From the NCBI GenBank assembly GCA_039105265.1, contig JAPFFF010000001.1:3224001-3288000 (forward strand): a stretch of DNA of 64,000 nucleotides, in the 5' to 3' direction. This document shows positions 20,918 to 30,990 of the stretch, piece by piece (position 1 is the stretch's first letter; each line of letters starts with the position of its first letter). The notes below the pieces were generated by a model. The model worked only from the letters and a program-made list of their open reading frames with translations. It did no database searches and was not told where the DNA came from. The translations under genes were made by a program, and so were the position numbers. This stretch comes from Tritrichomonas musculus (lineage: Eukaryota > Parabasalia > Tritrichomonadida > Tritrichomonadidae).

Positions 20918-21273
20918 TTTTTTTAAAAATATTCAATTTAGCTCCAAAAAATAAACATAATTCTTAACATTTATATTTTTTCTAATATAATATATTTATA
21001 TATTTTTATTTATATTAAATAATTTATTAATATAAATAGTTCTAAAAGATAAAAATATTTCATAATTAAATTTTTTATATTCAAATATTTCAATGATCTT
21101 ATTCAAAAAATAAAAAAACGATCATTTCTCATTTAAAAATAAAATCGTTGATATATCACTTATTGCCCATTAAAACATTCTGGTATTTATAAAATAATCT
21201 AATTAACTCTTAATTAATATAATATATGAATATATAAATAAATGACGGAAGAGAATCCAGTACCCATACATAT

Positions 21274-21787
21274 TTAAAAAATAGTGATTTTTTTTGAGAA
21301 AATTCAAAAAATAGTGAGTTTTTTTTACCAATCAATGCAAAGAATGAAGCGAAAAAATCCCAAAAAATATATTTTGGTCACTGACTGATGAAGATTAAAG
21401 TGGCGTGAGTTTCATCCGAAAATTCCTTATCTACTCAAGATATAGAATTAGATTGCGGCTAATTCCTCAAAAATAAGCATATAAGTGCGTGAATGTTGTG
21501 TATGATCAAAATATACATTACATATTGCGATATAAAAGTTCAACTCATCGATTTTCAAATAAACGATTGACATCTAATAATCGCATTTTTTAGTTTTTCA
21601 GTTCAGACAGAAAGAAATATATCGTTAAATAACATTCTTCATAGTTTTTCGCATATGATTTTAACAAAAAAATTGATAGAAAGCTTTTTAAAAATCTGTC
21701 ATTTATTAATGATATTTTTAAATTGATATGAATATGGTAAATAAAAATGCATCAAATACATGATATATTTAATAAGATTTAAAAATA
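21274..21787. other. AT-rich spacer
   Basis: No gene seen. Two short direct repeats of AAAAAATAGTGA plus a T run occur at about 21276 and 21308, next to the right transposon end. Confidence 0.5.
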
Positions 21788-22485
21788 CACTACTACATAG
21801 GGGTTACAACGATAGGAAAAAAAAGTTATTTTTTTACTCTAACCAATTTTAATAATAAATACAAATATTTTTTATAAATATTATTTATGTTATTTCTATA
21901 AATTTTTTTTTAAGAAATATCTATAGGCAGTCGAAATATCACTTTTTTAATTTCACAAGGTTTGTTTGATTTCTATCATAAATTAAAATATTAATATTTA
22001 TGGTTTTCTGTTTTTTTTTATACTATACTTTAAATATCATTTACTTAAAAAAAATAGTTTTTTGCAAATATCAATCATGAATAGCTTGAAATTCAAAATA
22101 TACCAAGTTATATCAATTATTTGAGAAATTTTAATCTATTATCGATGCATAAAAGATGTTGTATCTGGTTGAATTTGATGTAATTTATAACAATTTGGGT
22201 ATTAAATATAATCTAAAGTTCGGAATTGATCTTTTTGGATCTTTATATAAAAAGATAAACGTACCATTTTTTTTTAATTTTTTCAAAAAAATTAAACAAA
22301 CCTTCTCAATTTCAAAAAGTGATATCTCCACTGCTAACAGATATTTTAAAAAATTGAGCAATAATTTATATTTGTGAATATATATAGATGATATTTGTTA
22401 CCTTTATTAATAAATTCATCAGATATTTAATTTTTCTTTCAATTTTTTGACAAATTCTTATCGTTGTAGCCCCTATCACTACTAC
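21788..22485. mobile_element. Nonautonomous element with 9-bp target duplication (MULE-like)
   Basis: The element spans 21797-22476 (680 bp). The target duplication CACTACTAC is present at 21788-21796 and 22477-22485. The ends are inverted repeats of about 21 bp with the core ATAGGGGYTACAACGATA. A 9-bp duplication is typical of Mutator-like elements, but the family call is only inferred. The inside has no convincing gene; a 73-codon frame at 22156-22377 is probably chance. Confidence 0.8.
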
Positions 22486-22801
22486 TTTTTTCTAGTTTTG
22501 TTTTTTAAAGGATAAAAATCAAGATTTTTAGTAAATTTAAACTTATTATAAACGTAATTCAAATATAATCTCGATATTTCATCAGTAATTTTTATCAATT
22601 TTTAATTTTATATTCATAAAAACATACATTTGCATTATAATGATCGTTTTTGTTATTATGATAAAATCAAGAATTGATATATGAGCATTTAAAATTTTAA
22701 AATGAATTCTATAACTTACTATAAAATTTTCAATAGTTTATTTGATTTTGAATTATGATAATATCTTAGTCACTGAAAAATAATAATGACATTTATTCTA
22801 A

Positions 22802-23820
22802 GGTTCTAAAAATGCAAATAGGTTCTCAGTTCGACCTACTGGAAAAGAAGGCAATGGAGGAGACAAGGTATGGTTGTTCTTACATGGTCTACTTGATTCA
22901 TGTGAAAAGCTTGAATATACTTATGCAGCTTCGACTACTAATGACTCAAGGGATATTAAGATATATTTAGCTGATGAATATGTTGACCCAATAGATGAGG
23001 TTCATTGGGATTCAACTACTAACCCATTCGAGTATATCATTAAGCTGCAATTCTATGAAGTATCCCCAAATCCTAATGGGGCAACAACCTTATATACTGA
23101 TTATAATATTACCTCCTCTAAGATAATTACTGCTGATAATATTACTACTATGAGGAGTGATTTAAATTTAGTTACCAACAATGTAGATGTTATTAGCTAT
23201 GATGTTAACGAAATGAACACTGTTATGGAAAGCTTAAAAGGTAGAGTATCAAGGACTGAACAAGTTACTCAACATTTGGAGGATGATGTAGATAATTTGC
23301 GTATAGTCTCATGGACTGCATTAGCTTTTGGAGTTGCAGGTACTGCTGGATCAATAGGTTCTATTGGTATGCAGCTATTTCCAGATGGTATAAGCTTTCC
23401 TACCATAAAAGGTGGAGGATTCCTTAAAAGGTTATTCTCGCATAAGTCAACCAAAGGTATGAGTGATTTGGTTAGAAATAGCATTAACTTCATGTCAGGT
23501 ACTACAGCAAGAAGCATAACCAAAGATATAACACCTATAATTACCTGGTGTGAGGAAGAGTATAAGCAACTTGATGAACTACCTTTTACTGATGAGAATG
23601 ATAACCCTGATACTGGAACCTTGACATTAAGTGGTGCTATGGATATCAGCAATATGTTTAGGGATTCACTCAAGCCTTGTTTCAAGTTGTTAGCTGAGAA
23701 GGTCAATGAGTTAGAGGCTGAGTTTGATAATTACCCTACGGTGGATGAAGCTAATGAAGCCTTGAAGGAGTGTGTATTAAAGAAAGACATTAGATTTAAA
23801 AGGAAAAAGATTCACTCAAG
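22802..23820 (+). pseudogene. Polinton fibre-gene fragment (fossil, broken)
   Basis: A solo fragment of about 340 codons resembling a middle part of the long fibre-like gene of the Polinton at 44979-49043: both share FYEVSPxPxxATTLYxxxNI and, further on, a coiled-coil stretch and a glycine-rich hydrophobic stretch. No terminal repeats or other Polinton genes lie beside it, so it is a broken remnant. Its base composition is less AT-rich than its surroundings. It is clearly diverged from the whole Polinton, so it comes from a different or older copy. On its 3' side it abuts the Cys-rich pseudogene in opposite orientation. Confidence 0.65.
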
Positions 23821-24475
23821 CATGGGAAAAAGCACTCTCCAGGGGCATATCCTTCATCACATTTACCATCACTAAGACCATATCCTTCTGCACACTCAAG
23901 AAATCTTTCTGAACTTCCTATGCATTGTTTACAATTTGTATCTTTGCATTTATTTTTGATTTCATCTTCTTTAAAGCAACCATCATAGTATTCCTCATAA
24001 CCAGTCTTACAGTCACAATAAGAAATGGATTCATTCTTCAATTCAAGGTTTTTACTATCATCACATTTAGCACAAATTCTTGATCCTTCATAAGTGCATT
24101 CTAAGCATCCGTATACATCATCAGCACATGGACCTGGTTCATTTTTAATGCTTGATTTTTGACTTTGCTTGGATGATAATCACCTTCGCTAAATGTGCAA
24201 TTAATTTGCCTATTTTCTGTGAAACATTGTGAATAATTCTCAATAATAGAGCAATCTGGTCTACAAGGAGATGTTACACTAACAAATAAATCTTCTGGGC
24301 ATTTCATGCGACACATTTGTCATTTGTGCATGTCTTGCATTCATGTTCTCCACTTCCTTCTGTACAGGCTGTTAGTGTTGATTCAGTGCAAGTCTTTCCA
24401 TCACTGCTCTTTGTGAAACCTGGCTTGCAATCTTGGCAAGTAGAACTTATTTCAATTGCCCTTTGGAGGATTTAA
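23821..24475 (-). pseudogene. Cys-rich (furin/EGF-like) surface protein pseudogene
   Basis: On the minus strand, broken frames encode Cys-rich modules such as STCQDCKPGFTKSSDGKTC, CKTCTNDKC, CDCKTGYEEYYDGC and CKDTNCKQC. This is the CxxC/GY pattern of trichomonad and diplomonad surface proteins. At least two frames (24475 to about 24310, and 24041-23821) are needed to follow it, and no start, signal peptide or membrane anchor is present. It resembles the Cys-rich start of the protein at 30991-32415. It is probably a remnant of a host surface-protein gene. Confidence 0.65.
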
Positions 24476-24584
24476 AAATTATGTTCTACTTAAACTTTTT
24501 CAATAAGATAGAAAGTTGTTGTACAGATATCGTAAACTTTTGATTAATTTAGAATATAAATTAATAAATTAAACATTCATTTTT

Positions 24585-24985
24585 TTATTTCTGTTGGGCT
24601 TCCTCATTTTCTTTTTCGTCAATATCAAAGCTTTTGTCAATTTCAAATGGATATTTTTCTTTCAATAAAATTGATTTATTGAATCCATATCACAGAGTTT
24701 AGCGATGATTGGATCATTTGTAAATAAAATCTTCTTTCTACAAACAATAATTTTCCATGCTCCAGCAAACACTAAATCATTTGGAATATAATCTCTTAGA
24801 AGATTAACATTGATGCAAAATATGATATGTGAATCTTTTATTTGACGTTCTGGGATTGTGAATGCTTGCTTGTTCTCTTCTGGAATTTTCATGACACTAA
24901 CTTGATCATTGCCTTTAATCAATTTGCTAGGAATTTCGAATGATAAAACACGTAGGTGATCAAATATTGAATGAATTGAGAGTTA
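24585..24985 (-). pseudogene. Unrecognised gene fragment
   Basis: A minus-strand frame without ATG (from about 24985) reads HLRVLSFEIPSKLIKG, then through NVLRDY-like hydrophobic residues to CDMDSINQFY. A second frame gives a plausible acidic C-terminus ending NEEAQQK and a TAA at 24585-24587. The composition looks like real protein, but I do not recognise a family. It appears to be broken by at least one frameshift and lacks its start. Confidence 0.4.
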
Positions 24986-25089
24986 ATTTAATGATAGAGT
25001 GAGGAGAATAATATGTAAACGCTTTTGAAATAGTTTAAAAATGAAGGAGAAAAGCATTATCCACTTTCTTTTGGTAAGATCAAGAAAAA

Positions 25090-26262
25090 ATTAAGAATAT
25101 TTTTGATCAAAACTATAAAAAACCAGATTTTGTGTTTGATGATGAAATTAAAAGTTTTGTCAACAGCTCTAAAATCAATAATAAATGCAATAAATCAATA
25201 AAACGATTTTGGAATATAATAAGTCCTTCTTTAGCCCAATATTTTTTAGCAAAAAGTTATATGAAATATAAAGATAATAGAATTTCATCTTTTAATTTTG
25301 AAATAAAATTGTCCACAAGATATTGATAAAGCCATATTTTACTATACATTATCAGCAAATAACAACAATCCAGAAGCGCAATTTAAATTAGGATATATTT
25401 ATCACAATCGAATAGTTTTACAATTAATCACAATGAAGAAATATTAAGCGCCATTGCATATAGATGCTATATATTTGTTTAAATTGAAAGGTAATTCGAT
25501 GTATCATGAAATAATTCATTTTTATTTTTTTGATTAATTTAATGAAAAACTCACTCAATATGGAAGAATCTCATATTTATTATGATATTATATATTAACT
25601 ATTACATAACAAATATATGGATACAATTTATAATAAATTATCTTCAATAAATATTTAGAAAATTAGATTTTTATATTTTAAAAATTTTCTAAAAAAAAAA
25701 AAAAAATAACGTTACGATATAAAATTAGTATCTGTATCTGTATGTTGATGAATATGGGAAGTAAGATATAGAAAAATCTTTTCATTTTCTTTTGCTATCA
25801 ACTGATCAAAATAATCCTCTAACACAGAATTTGCTAGGAAATATTTATTTATCATATAGTAATTATTTTTATATTGACAAAGCAATATTTTATTATACAC
25901 TGGCAACAAATCATAATAATGATAATGCATATTTTAATCTTGGTATGATATATTTTGCAGGTATTTATGTAGATAAAAATATAAATAAAGCATTAAAATA
26001 TTTTGCTTTAGCAGCAAATCAAAATCATTCAGATGCACAGTATACTCTTGGTGTATATCATATATCTGGTAAATTTGTTCAAAGAGATTTAGAGAAAGGA
26101 ATTCTCTATTTAATGCTTTCATCTGGCCAAGGTAATATAGGAGCTCACTTTATTCTAGGACGAATATATTATGGAAATGTATATGTTACTAGAGACATTG
26201 CTAAAGCAATTCACTATCATGAGCTCATGATTGATATTCTCATGCTTTTGGCCAAATATTAA
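25090..26262 (+). pseudogene. Sel1-repeat pseudogene
   Basis: Plus-strand pieces of Sel1 repeats. The first piece (about 25090-25445) ends with AIFYYTLSANNNNPEAQFKLG in shifted frames, and the second (25792-26262) has four cleaner repeats (DKAIFYYTLATNHNNDNAYF, INKALKYFALAANQNHSDAQ). The second frame opens with TTG, not ATG, and a poly-A run near 25690 separates the pieces. It is a decayed member of the Sel1 family, unlike the intact array at 33.2 kb. Confidence 0.7.
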
Positions 26263-26440
26263 AAGACTGATTATTTTTTATAAATCGAAATTAATATTTT
26301 AATTCTATCAAAGTATGTCGGCCTGAAATTATGGATGCTTTTTTTAAAAAAGCCTAATTTGCAAAATATAAATAAATTCAACTTATTAGATTATATGAGT
26401 TGTATTAATTGTGAATAAATTAAATTTAATTTAAATTTAA

Positions 26441-29229
26441 TTAAGTTTCAATGATCATAACATTTTGAGGCAATAAATAATCAATTGTATTTTTTAAAGA
26501 CGATGGAATTGTTATTTTCGTTAAAGACTCACATCCTCCTAAAATTTCAATTCCAATCACAATTACCGAAGGCGGTATTACTATTTCTTCGAGCGATCCA
26601 CAACACATGAAAGCATGATTATCAATTGTTTTAACAGAAGAGGGGATTATTACACTTTTCAATGAATAACAATTTTGAAATGTACCTTTTTTAATCATTG
26701 TAATAGAAGAAGGGATTTCTACTTGCTGTAATCCACAACTATCAAAAGCATTTGGTTTTATTTCAGTTACAGAAGAAGGAATTTTTATTTGTTTTAATTT
26801 TTGGCATCCAAAGAAAGCGCCTTTGCTAATTGATTTTACAGAAGGAGGAATTAATATTTGTTCTAATGATGAACAATAACGGAAAACATAATTTGAAATT
26901 GATTTTAAAGATGAAGATAATTCTACATTTTCTAATGATTTACATTCACTGAATGCATAATCACCAATTGAAATTACAGAAGAAGGAATGCTAATTTGCT
27001 TCAAAGATGAGCATGTAGTGAAAGCATAATCTGCAATTGTTATCACAGAAGAAGGAATTGTTACTTGTGTCAACGAACTACATCCAAAGAAAGCATATTT
27101 ACCAATTGATGTAACACAAGATGGAATTGATATTTGTTTCAATGATCTACAATGATAAAAAACAGAATTTTTAATTGAATCCAAAGATGAAGGCAGCGTT
27201 ATTTCTGACAAAGATGAACAATTAGCAAAAGCATATTTTTTGATTGTAGTCAGAGAAGAAGGGATTGCAATTTGTTCAAGTGATGAACATTCATTAAAAG
27301 CATATTTCCCAATTGTTTTTACAGATGAAGGAATTTCTAAATGTGTCAATGACGAACATTTTTCAAAAGATTTTTGCCCAATGAAAGAATTGTTATTATT
27401 TGCTTCATTGACGAGCATTTCCTAAAGACACTTTGCTCAATTGAAAGAAGATCGGAATGTATTTCTACTTGTTCTAATGAAAAACATCCCCTAAACACAC
27501 CAATTTCAATATTTGTTAAGGCCGAAGGAATTATTATTTTGTACAATGAAGTACATCCTCTAAAAGCATCTCTTTTAATTAGAGTTACAGAAGGGGGAAT
27601 TACAATTTGTATCAGTGATGAACATAATTTAAAAGATTCATTTTTAATCACAGTTATAGAAGAAGGTAAAATTATTTTCTGCAATGAAGAACAATTATAA
27701 AACAATTGTGTTGAAATAAAATTGATATCGCCATCGATGACAAGTGATTTACAATCGGAAAAAATTCCTTTCCTAAAGAATCTAACAGATGAGGGAATAG
27801 TAATTTGCTCCAATGATGGACATTTTTCAAAAGCATATGATTCAATTGCAGTAACAGATGATGGAATAATGATTTTCTTTATTGATGAACATCCACTAAA
27901 TGCATATGAATTGATTGATTCTACTTCTGGAGAAATAATGACTTGATTAAGTTCACTGCAATTCTTAAAAGCATTATGCCAAATCTCATTTATTGATGAA
28001 GGAATGACGATATTTTTCATACCTTTCTCATTTGTTATTTCAAAATCATCTGGCAATATTTCATAGTTATTATAACGATAGCCAAACAGACGTAAACAAT
28101 AAAATCTATTCACATAGTTTTCTATAATATAGTTAGCTATATCATTATGGTAACTTTTAATTGCTTTTTTAACACATTTTTCATATGTTATAATTGCTTC
28201 CAGATATAGATAATCCGCAGTTACTGCTAAAACATGATTGCTTTCAAGAACGTGAATTAAATCTGGATTTTGCCCATGAACTGCATAAATCCACAAAGAA
28301 GAGGTTAATTCAACACCCCTTAAAATTAAATAATTAAAGATTTGAATTGATCCAAAGAAAACAGAATATTCAATCAATGTTGGCTCTTTCTTTAATAGAT
28401 AATGGTTCGATTCAAAAATTGAAGGAAGAATTTTCGCGTCAAGAGATAAATTTGTTTGATTTGTATAAATAATAAAGTCATCAATTAAATCATCACGAAT
28501 TAACGAACATATATATGAATCATTTTCACCTTTTAAAAGTTTTTCTTCATATAAATTGAATGAATTAATGTCATCAATTTTTAATTGAGGATAAAAATTT
28601 TGAATTCCTTTTAAAATATTCTTTTTCTTTCTTTTATTGATAACTGATTTAATTTCTGAGTACAAAAAATATTTATACTTAACATTATATTTGTTTTTAC
28701 CTTTGAGGATGATGCCTAAAAGTGGTCGATCTTGCGGTTGAACAGGATTATCAAAATATAATACTTTACTTTTAAAAAGTAGAACAAGAAATTGCATTTC
28801 GTCTTTAAAAGTATTAAAAATGTCAAGTTTGCTTGTTGGATTACAAATATCTAACTTTTGTTTTAGAAATGATAGAATCCGTTCTATCTTATTGAAAAAG
28901 AATGGCGATCTATGATGATATTTTATGATATTTGATATAATAGATAAAAAATCATAGAGTTCAAGATAATTTTTTGCAATAATTATTTCAATTATATTAG
29001 ATAAAGAAACGAAATCACCTTCGTCAAATGCTTCACAGTCAATATAATGAAGCAGAATTTCTTGAAGTTTTTTAACATCACTTAAATAATTTGAGCAAGA
29101 CATTTGGTTGTTTACAGTATTTGAAAAAAATTTAAGAACATATTTGGTCATAGCAGAAAATTGTAATTCAATTGAAAGTCTCTCCAATTGAGCAAATACA
29201 TATATTTCTTTTATATATATATTAGACAT
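26441..29229 (-). pseudogene. DUF3447 plus BspA-type leucine-rich repeat gene, one frameshift
   Basis: Two overlapping minus-strand frames make one gene. The first (29229-27346, 627 residues) has the DUF3447-type region with GENDSYICSLIRDDLIDDF and then LRR_5 repeats (IPSSVTxIxxxAFxxCSSLxQI, about 23 residues each). The second (27418-26441, 325 residues) continues the same repeats to a natural stop. An indel lies within about 27350-27420, between MKQI and SFIGQKSFEKC. About 20 LRR units are visible. ATG occurs at 29229, but the Met at 29103 (MSCSNYL) fits the usual start of this family better. No signal peptide or membrane segment is seen, so it is probably intracellular, unlike classic BspA surface proteins. 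The frameshift may be real or an assembly error. Confidence 0.75.
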
Positions 29230-29432
29230 AAAGATATTTGAGATTAATTTATGTATTTATCAAAAAGTTTAATTGAAATGTCTGTTATCAAATAAATTTA
29301 TTAATAATAATAAAAAAAAATAAACTTCGATCACTGAAATTCATTTCCAGAATCGAAAAAAACGATACTATGAGGAAAGTGATAACATATTTTGGGGGAT
29401 ATCATCCCGATAAAAATAAAAAATAAAGATTT
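29230..29432. other. Upstream region of the LRR gene
   Basis: Contains AAACTTTTTGAT on the minus strand near 29258-29270, similar to the motif upstream of the genes at 9119 and 6313. Confidence 0.35.
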
Positions 29433-29580
29433 AAAAAAAAAATGCTTGCAAATGGATTCGAACCATTATCCTTTTCAAGAACCACTCAACATTTTCCAAT
29501 CCATATCCCACATATTCCGAATGGTTGCAAAAATGTCTCGCTATTGCTTGAAACGCAATTCACCATTATGCTATGCAAGC
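29433..29580 (-). tRNA. tRNA-like gene with a long anticodon-loop insertion
   Basis: Minus strand, 29580 to 29443. The acceptor GCTTGCA pairs 7/7 with TGCAAGC and is followed by discriminator A (29443). T8 and A9, then a D-arm (29571-29555) with A14, GG and A21. Position 26 is G. Anticodon stem TTTCA (29553-29549) pairs with TGAAA (29477-29473). Variable loop AGGAT. T-arm AATGG-TTCGAAT-CCATT. A run of ten T (29442-29433) follows at once, like a Pol III terminator, and A-box and B-box patterns are present. The anticodon loop holds 71 nt, 64 more than normal, so it could be an intron. No U33 is obvious, so amino-acid identity is not assigned. An alternative local hairpin (ATTGC-GTTTCAA-GCAAT) would give anticodon TTC but breaks the D-arm. 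Confidence 0.5.
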
Positions 29581-30059
29581 CATTACTTTCCAAAAAATAA
29601 TGAATAGTATAAATTCAAGAACATATTTCTTAAATCCTAATACAAGACTTGTATGGAAACTTAAGAGGAAGAGCAAAGCAGAGATGAAAGCAATAAATTT
29701 CACTCAAAGTTTAATACTCAACTCAACAAAAGCAGAAAAGGTCGATGATGATACTGTTTCTAACAATGAAACACATAATAATAGAGGTTTCTTTTAAAAG
29801 CACCAGAAACAATCGTTGTAATTTCAGGAGGAATTGCCATTTGAATGTTTGATGTCCTTTGTTGAATGTAGAATTGTTAAACAAACAATCAACATTCATT
29901 GAATTTTTTTACATTTTTTTCATGAGGAATCCAAAGTCTATTTCAATTATGCTATAAAGCATCCAATGAATAAAACATCCATAATTTAAATACAAAATCA
30001 ATAAAGTAACATAAAAAAAAAAATAATTTATTTGAATAGTCAAATTTAATGTTATTACA
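29581..30059. other. Spacer between tRNA-like gene and pseudogene
   Basis: Short open frames exist but none has a recognisable family or a good start. No clear repeat seen. Confidence 0.4.
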
Positions 30060-30985
30060 TTAGTATGAATATCTTCCACCACCAGCATGAACATAATGAA
30101 TTGCTTCACCGTTTCTTTCCCTTTCAAGTACCAAGTTCTTGGCAAAACTCTTATCTTGGATGAAATTGTAACCCTTATCAATATCTTTTAAAATAGAATC
30201 AAGTAGACTTGCTCAATGTCTTGGACTCAAGGACTAAACCAACCTTGTCAATTTTTTTTCATCTTTTATCTTAACAAAAAATCAACAAAATAGAAATTTT
30301 TCTAAATAAAAAGTAATATCTTAAATTAGTTATCATGATATATAAATAAGAAAATAAAATTTAATGATAAAATCTTAAAAAAGTTGCATTCAAAACAAAA
30401 TTTGGAATTTAAAAAATGAATTTTGGATGTCACTTTTTCAGAGTTATCTTTAGAAAAAATATACGATAAAATAAGATAAAATTTTTAAACTATAATTGAA
30501 ATACTTTGTTAGGTCTTTGGAAGTCCTTGGCCCTTGAAAGTCCTTTGAAAAGTTTTCAAGTCCAGGACATTGACCAAGCCTAGAATCAAGCTCGCTATTG
30601 CTTATTAAAAAAATAACATAAATAGCAGTCTTTAAAATAAGCATTCATCGTAATAATATACATCAGGTTTCTTTGCCTGAACATTAGCATATCCTTTGTA
30701 AACGAAGATTTTATCATTTTTTTCGATTTGATTTTGAATGTACTTCTGACAATTTTGATAACCTTGAGGAAAATTAGCATTGTTTTGATTCATCTTTAAT
30801 TCATTTTTCAATTTATCTCCTTGAATAATTTCAAGTTTTGCTTTTTTTAATTCAGGAGAAAATTTTCTCTAAACATAAGTAAAAGATGATTTTTGCATTT
30901 CATGAAATCATCAATAAGAGAAGATACATATGTTTTTCCCTGTGGATATTGGTCAGATATGTACACTTTTTGAAAATCTGAAATT
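30060..30985 (-). pseudogene. Unrecognised host pseudogene interrupted by a MITE
   Basis: Minus-strand fragments run from about 30985 (FQKVYISDQYPQGKTYVSSL), through a shifted frame (KAKLEIIQGDKLKNELKM, FVYKGYANVQAKKPDVYYYD), to a C-terminal piece NFIQDKSFAKNLVLERER ending AGGGRYSY and TAA at 30060-30062. A 379-bp element with an 8-bp target duplication sits inside (30204-30582). Reading across one copy of the duplication gives a continuous SELDSILKDIDKGYNF. At least two other frame changes are present. I do not recognise the family. Confidence 0.5.
30196..30590. mobile_element. hAT-like MITE with 8-bp target duplication
   Basis: The element 30204-30582 (379 bp) lies between copies of GAATCAAG (30196-30203 and 30583-30590). 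Its ends are imperfect inverted repeats starting TAGRCTTGSTCAATGTC. An 8-bp duplication with TAGG-type ends suggests the hAT superfamily; P-type is possible. It contains no gene. Confidence 0.8.
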
Positions 30986-30990
30986 AATAG

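Larger units (their letters stand above)
16937..21270 (+). mobile_element. DUF3447/P-like DNA transposon, right copy
   Basis: 4334-bp uninterrupted copy in inverted orientation to the left one. It begins TGTGTGGGTAG (TA at 16935-16936) and ends at the complement of TGTATGGGTAC (TA at 21271-21272). The gene at 17900-20917 encodes the same 1005 residues as copy 1, and the non-coding parts also match by eye, including single-base variants within the 204-bp repeats. It serves as the empty-site reference for the MITE in the left copy. Possible origins are two recent insertions, one insertion followed by inverted duplication, or an assembly effect. Confidence 0.8.

Noticed and set aside
22156-22377. 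73-codon frame inside the 9-bp-duplication element
   Set aside because: Short, AT-driven composition, no recognisable transposase motif.
29549-29565. tRNA-Glu(TTC) reading from the hairpin ATTGC-GTTTCAA-GCAAT
   Set aside because: It has a perfect loop but leaves too few bases for a D-arm and no matching T-arm; the longer structure fits conserved tRNA positions much better.
29392-29797. Two plus-strand frames of 71-74 codons
   Set aside because: They overlap the tRNA-like gene on the other strand and show no family or codon signal.
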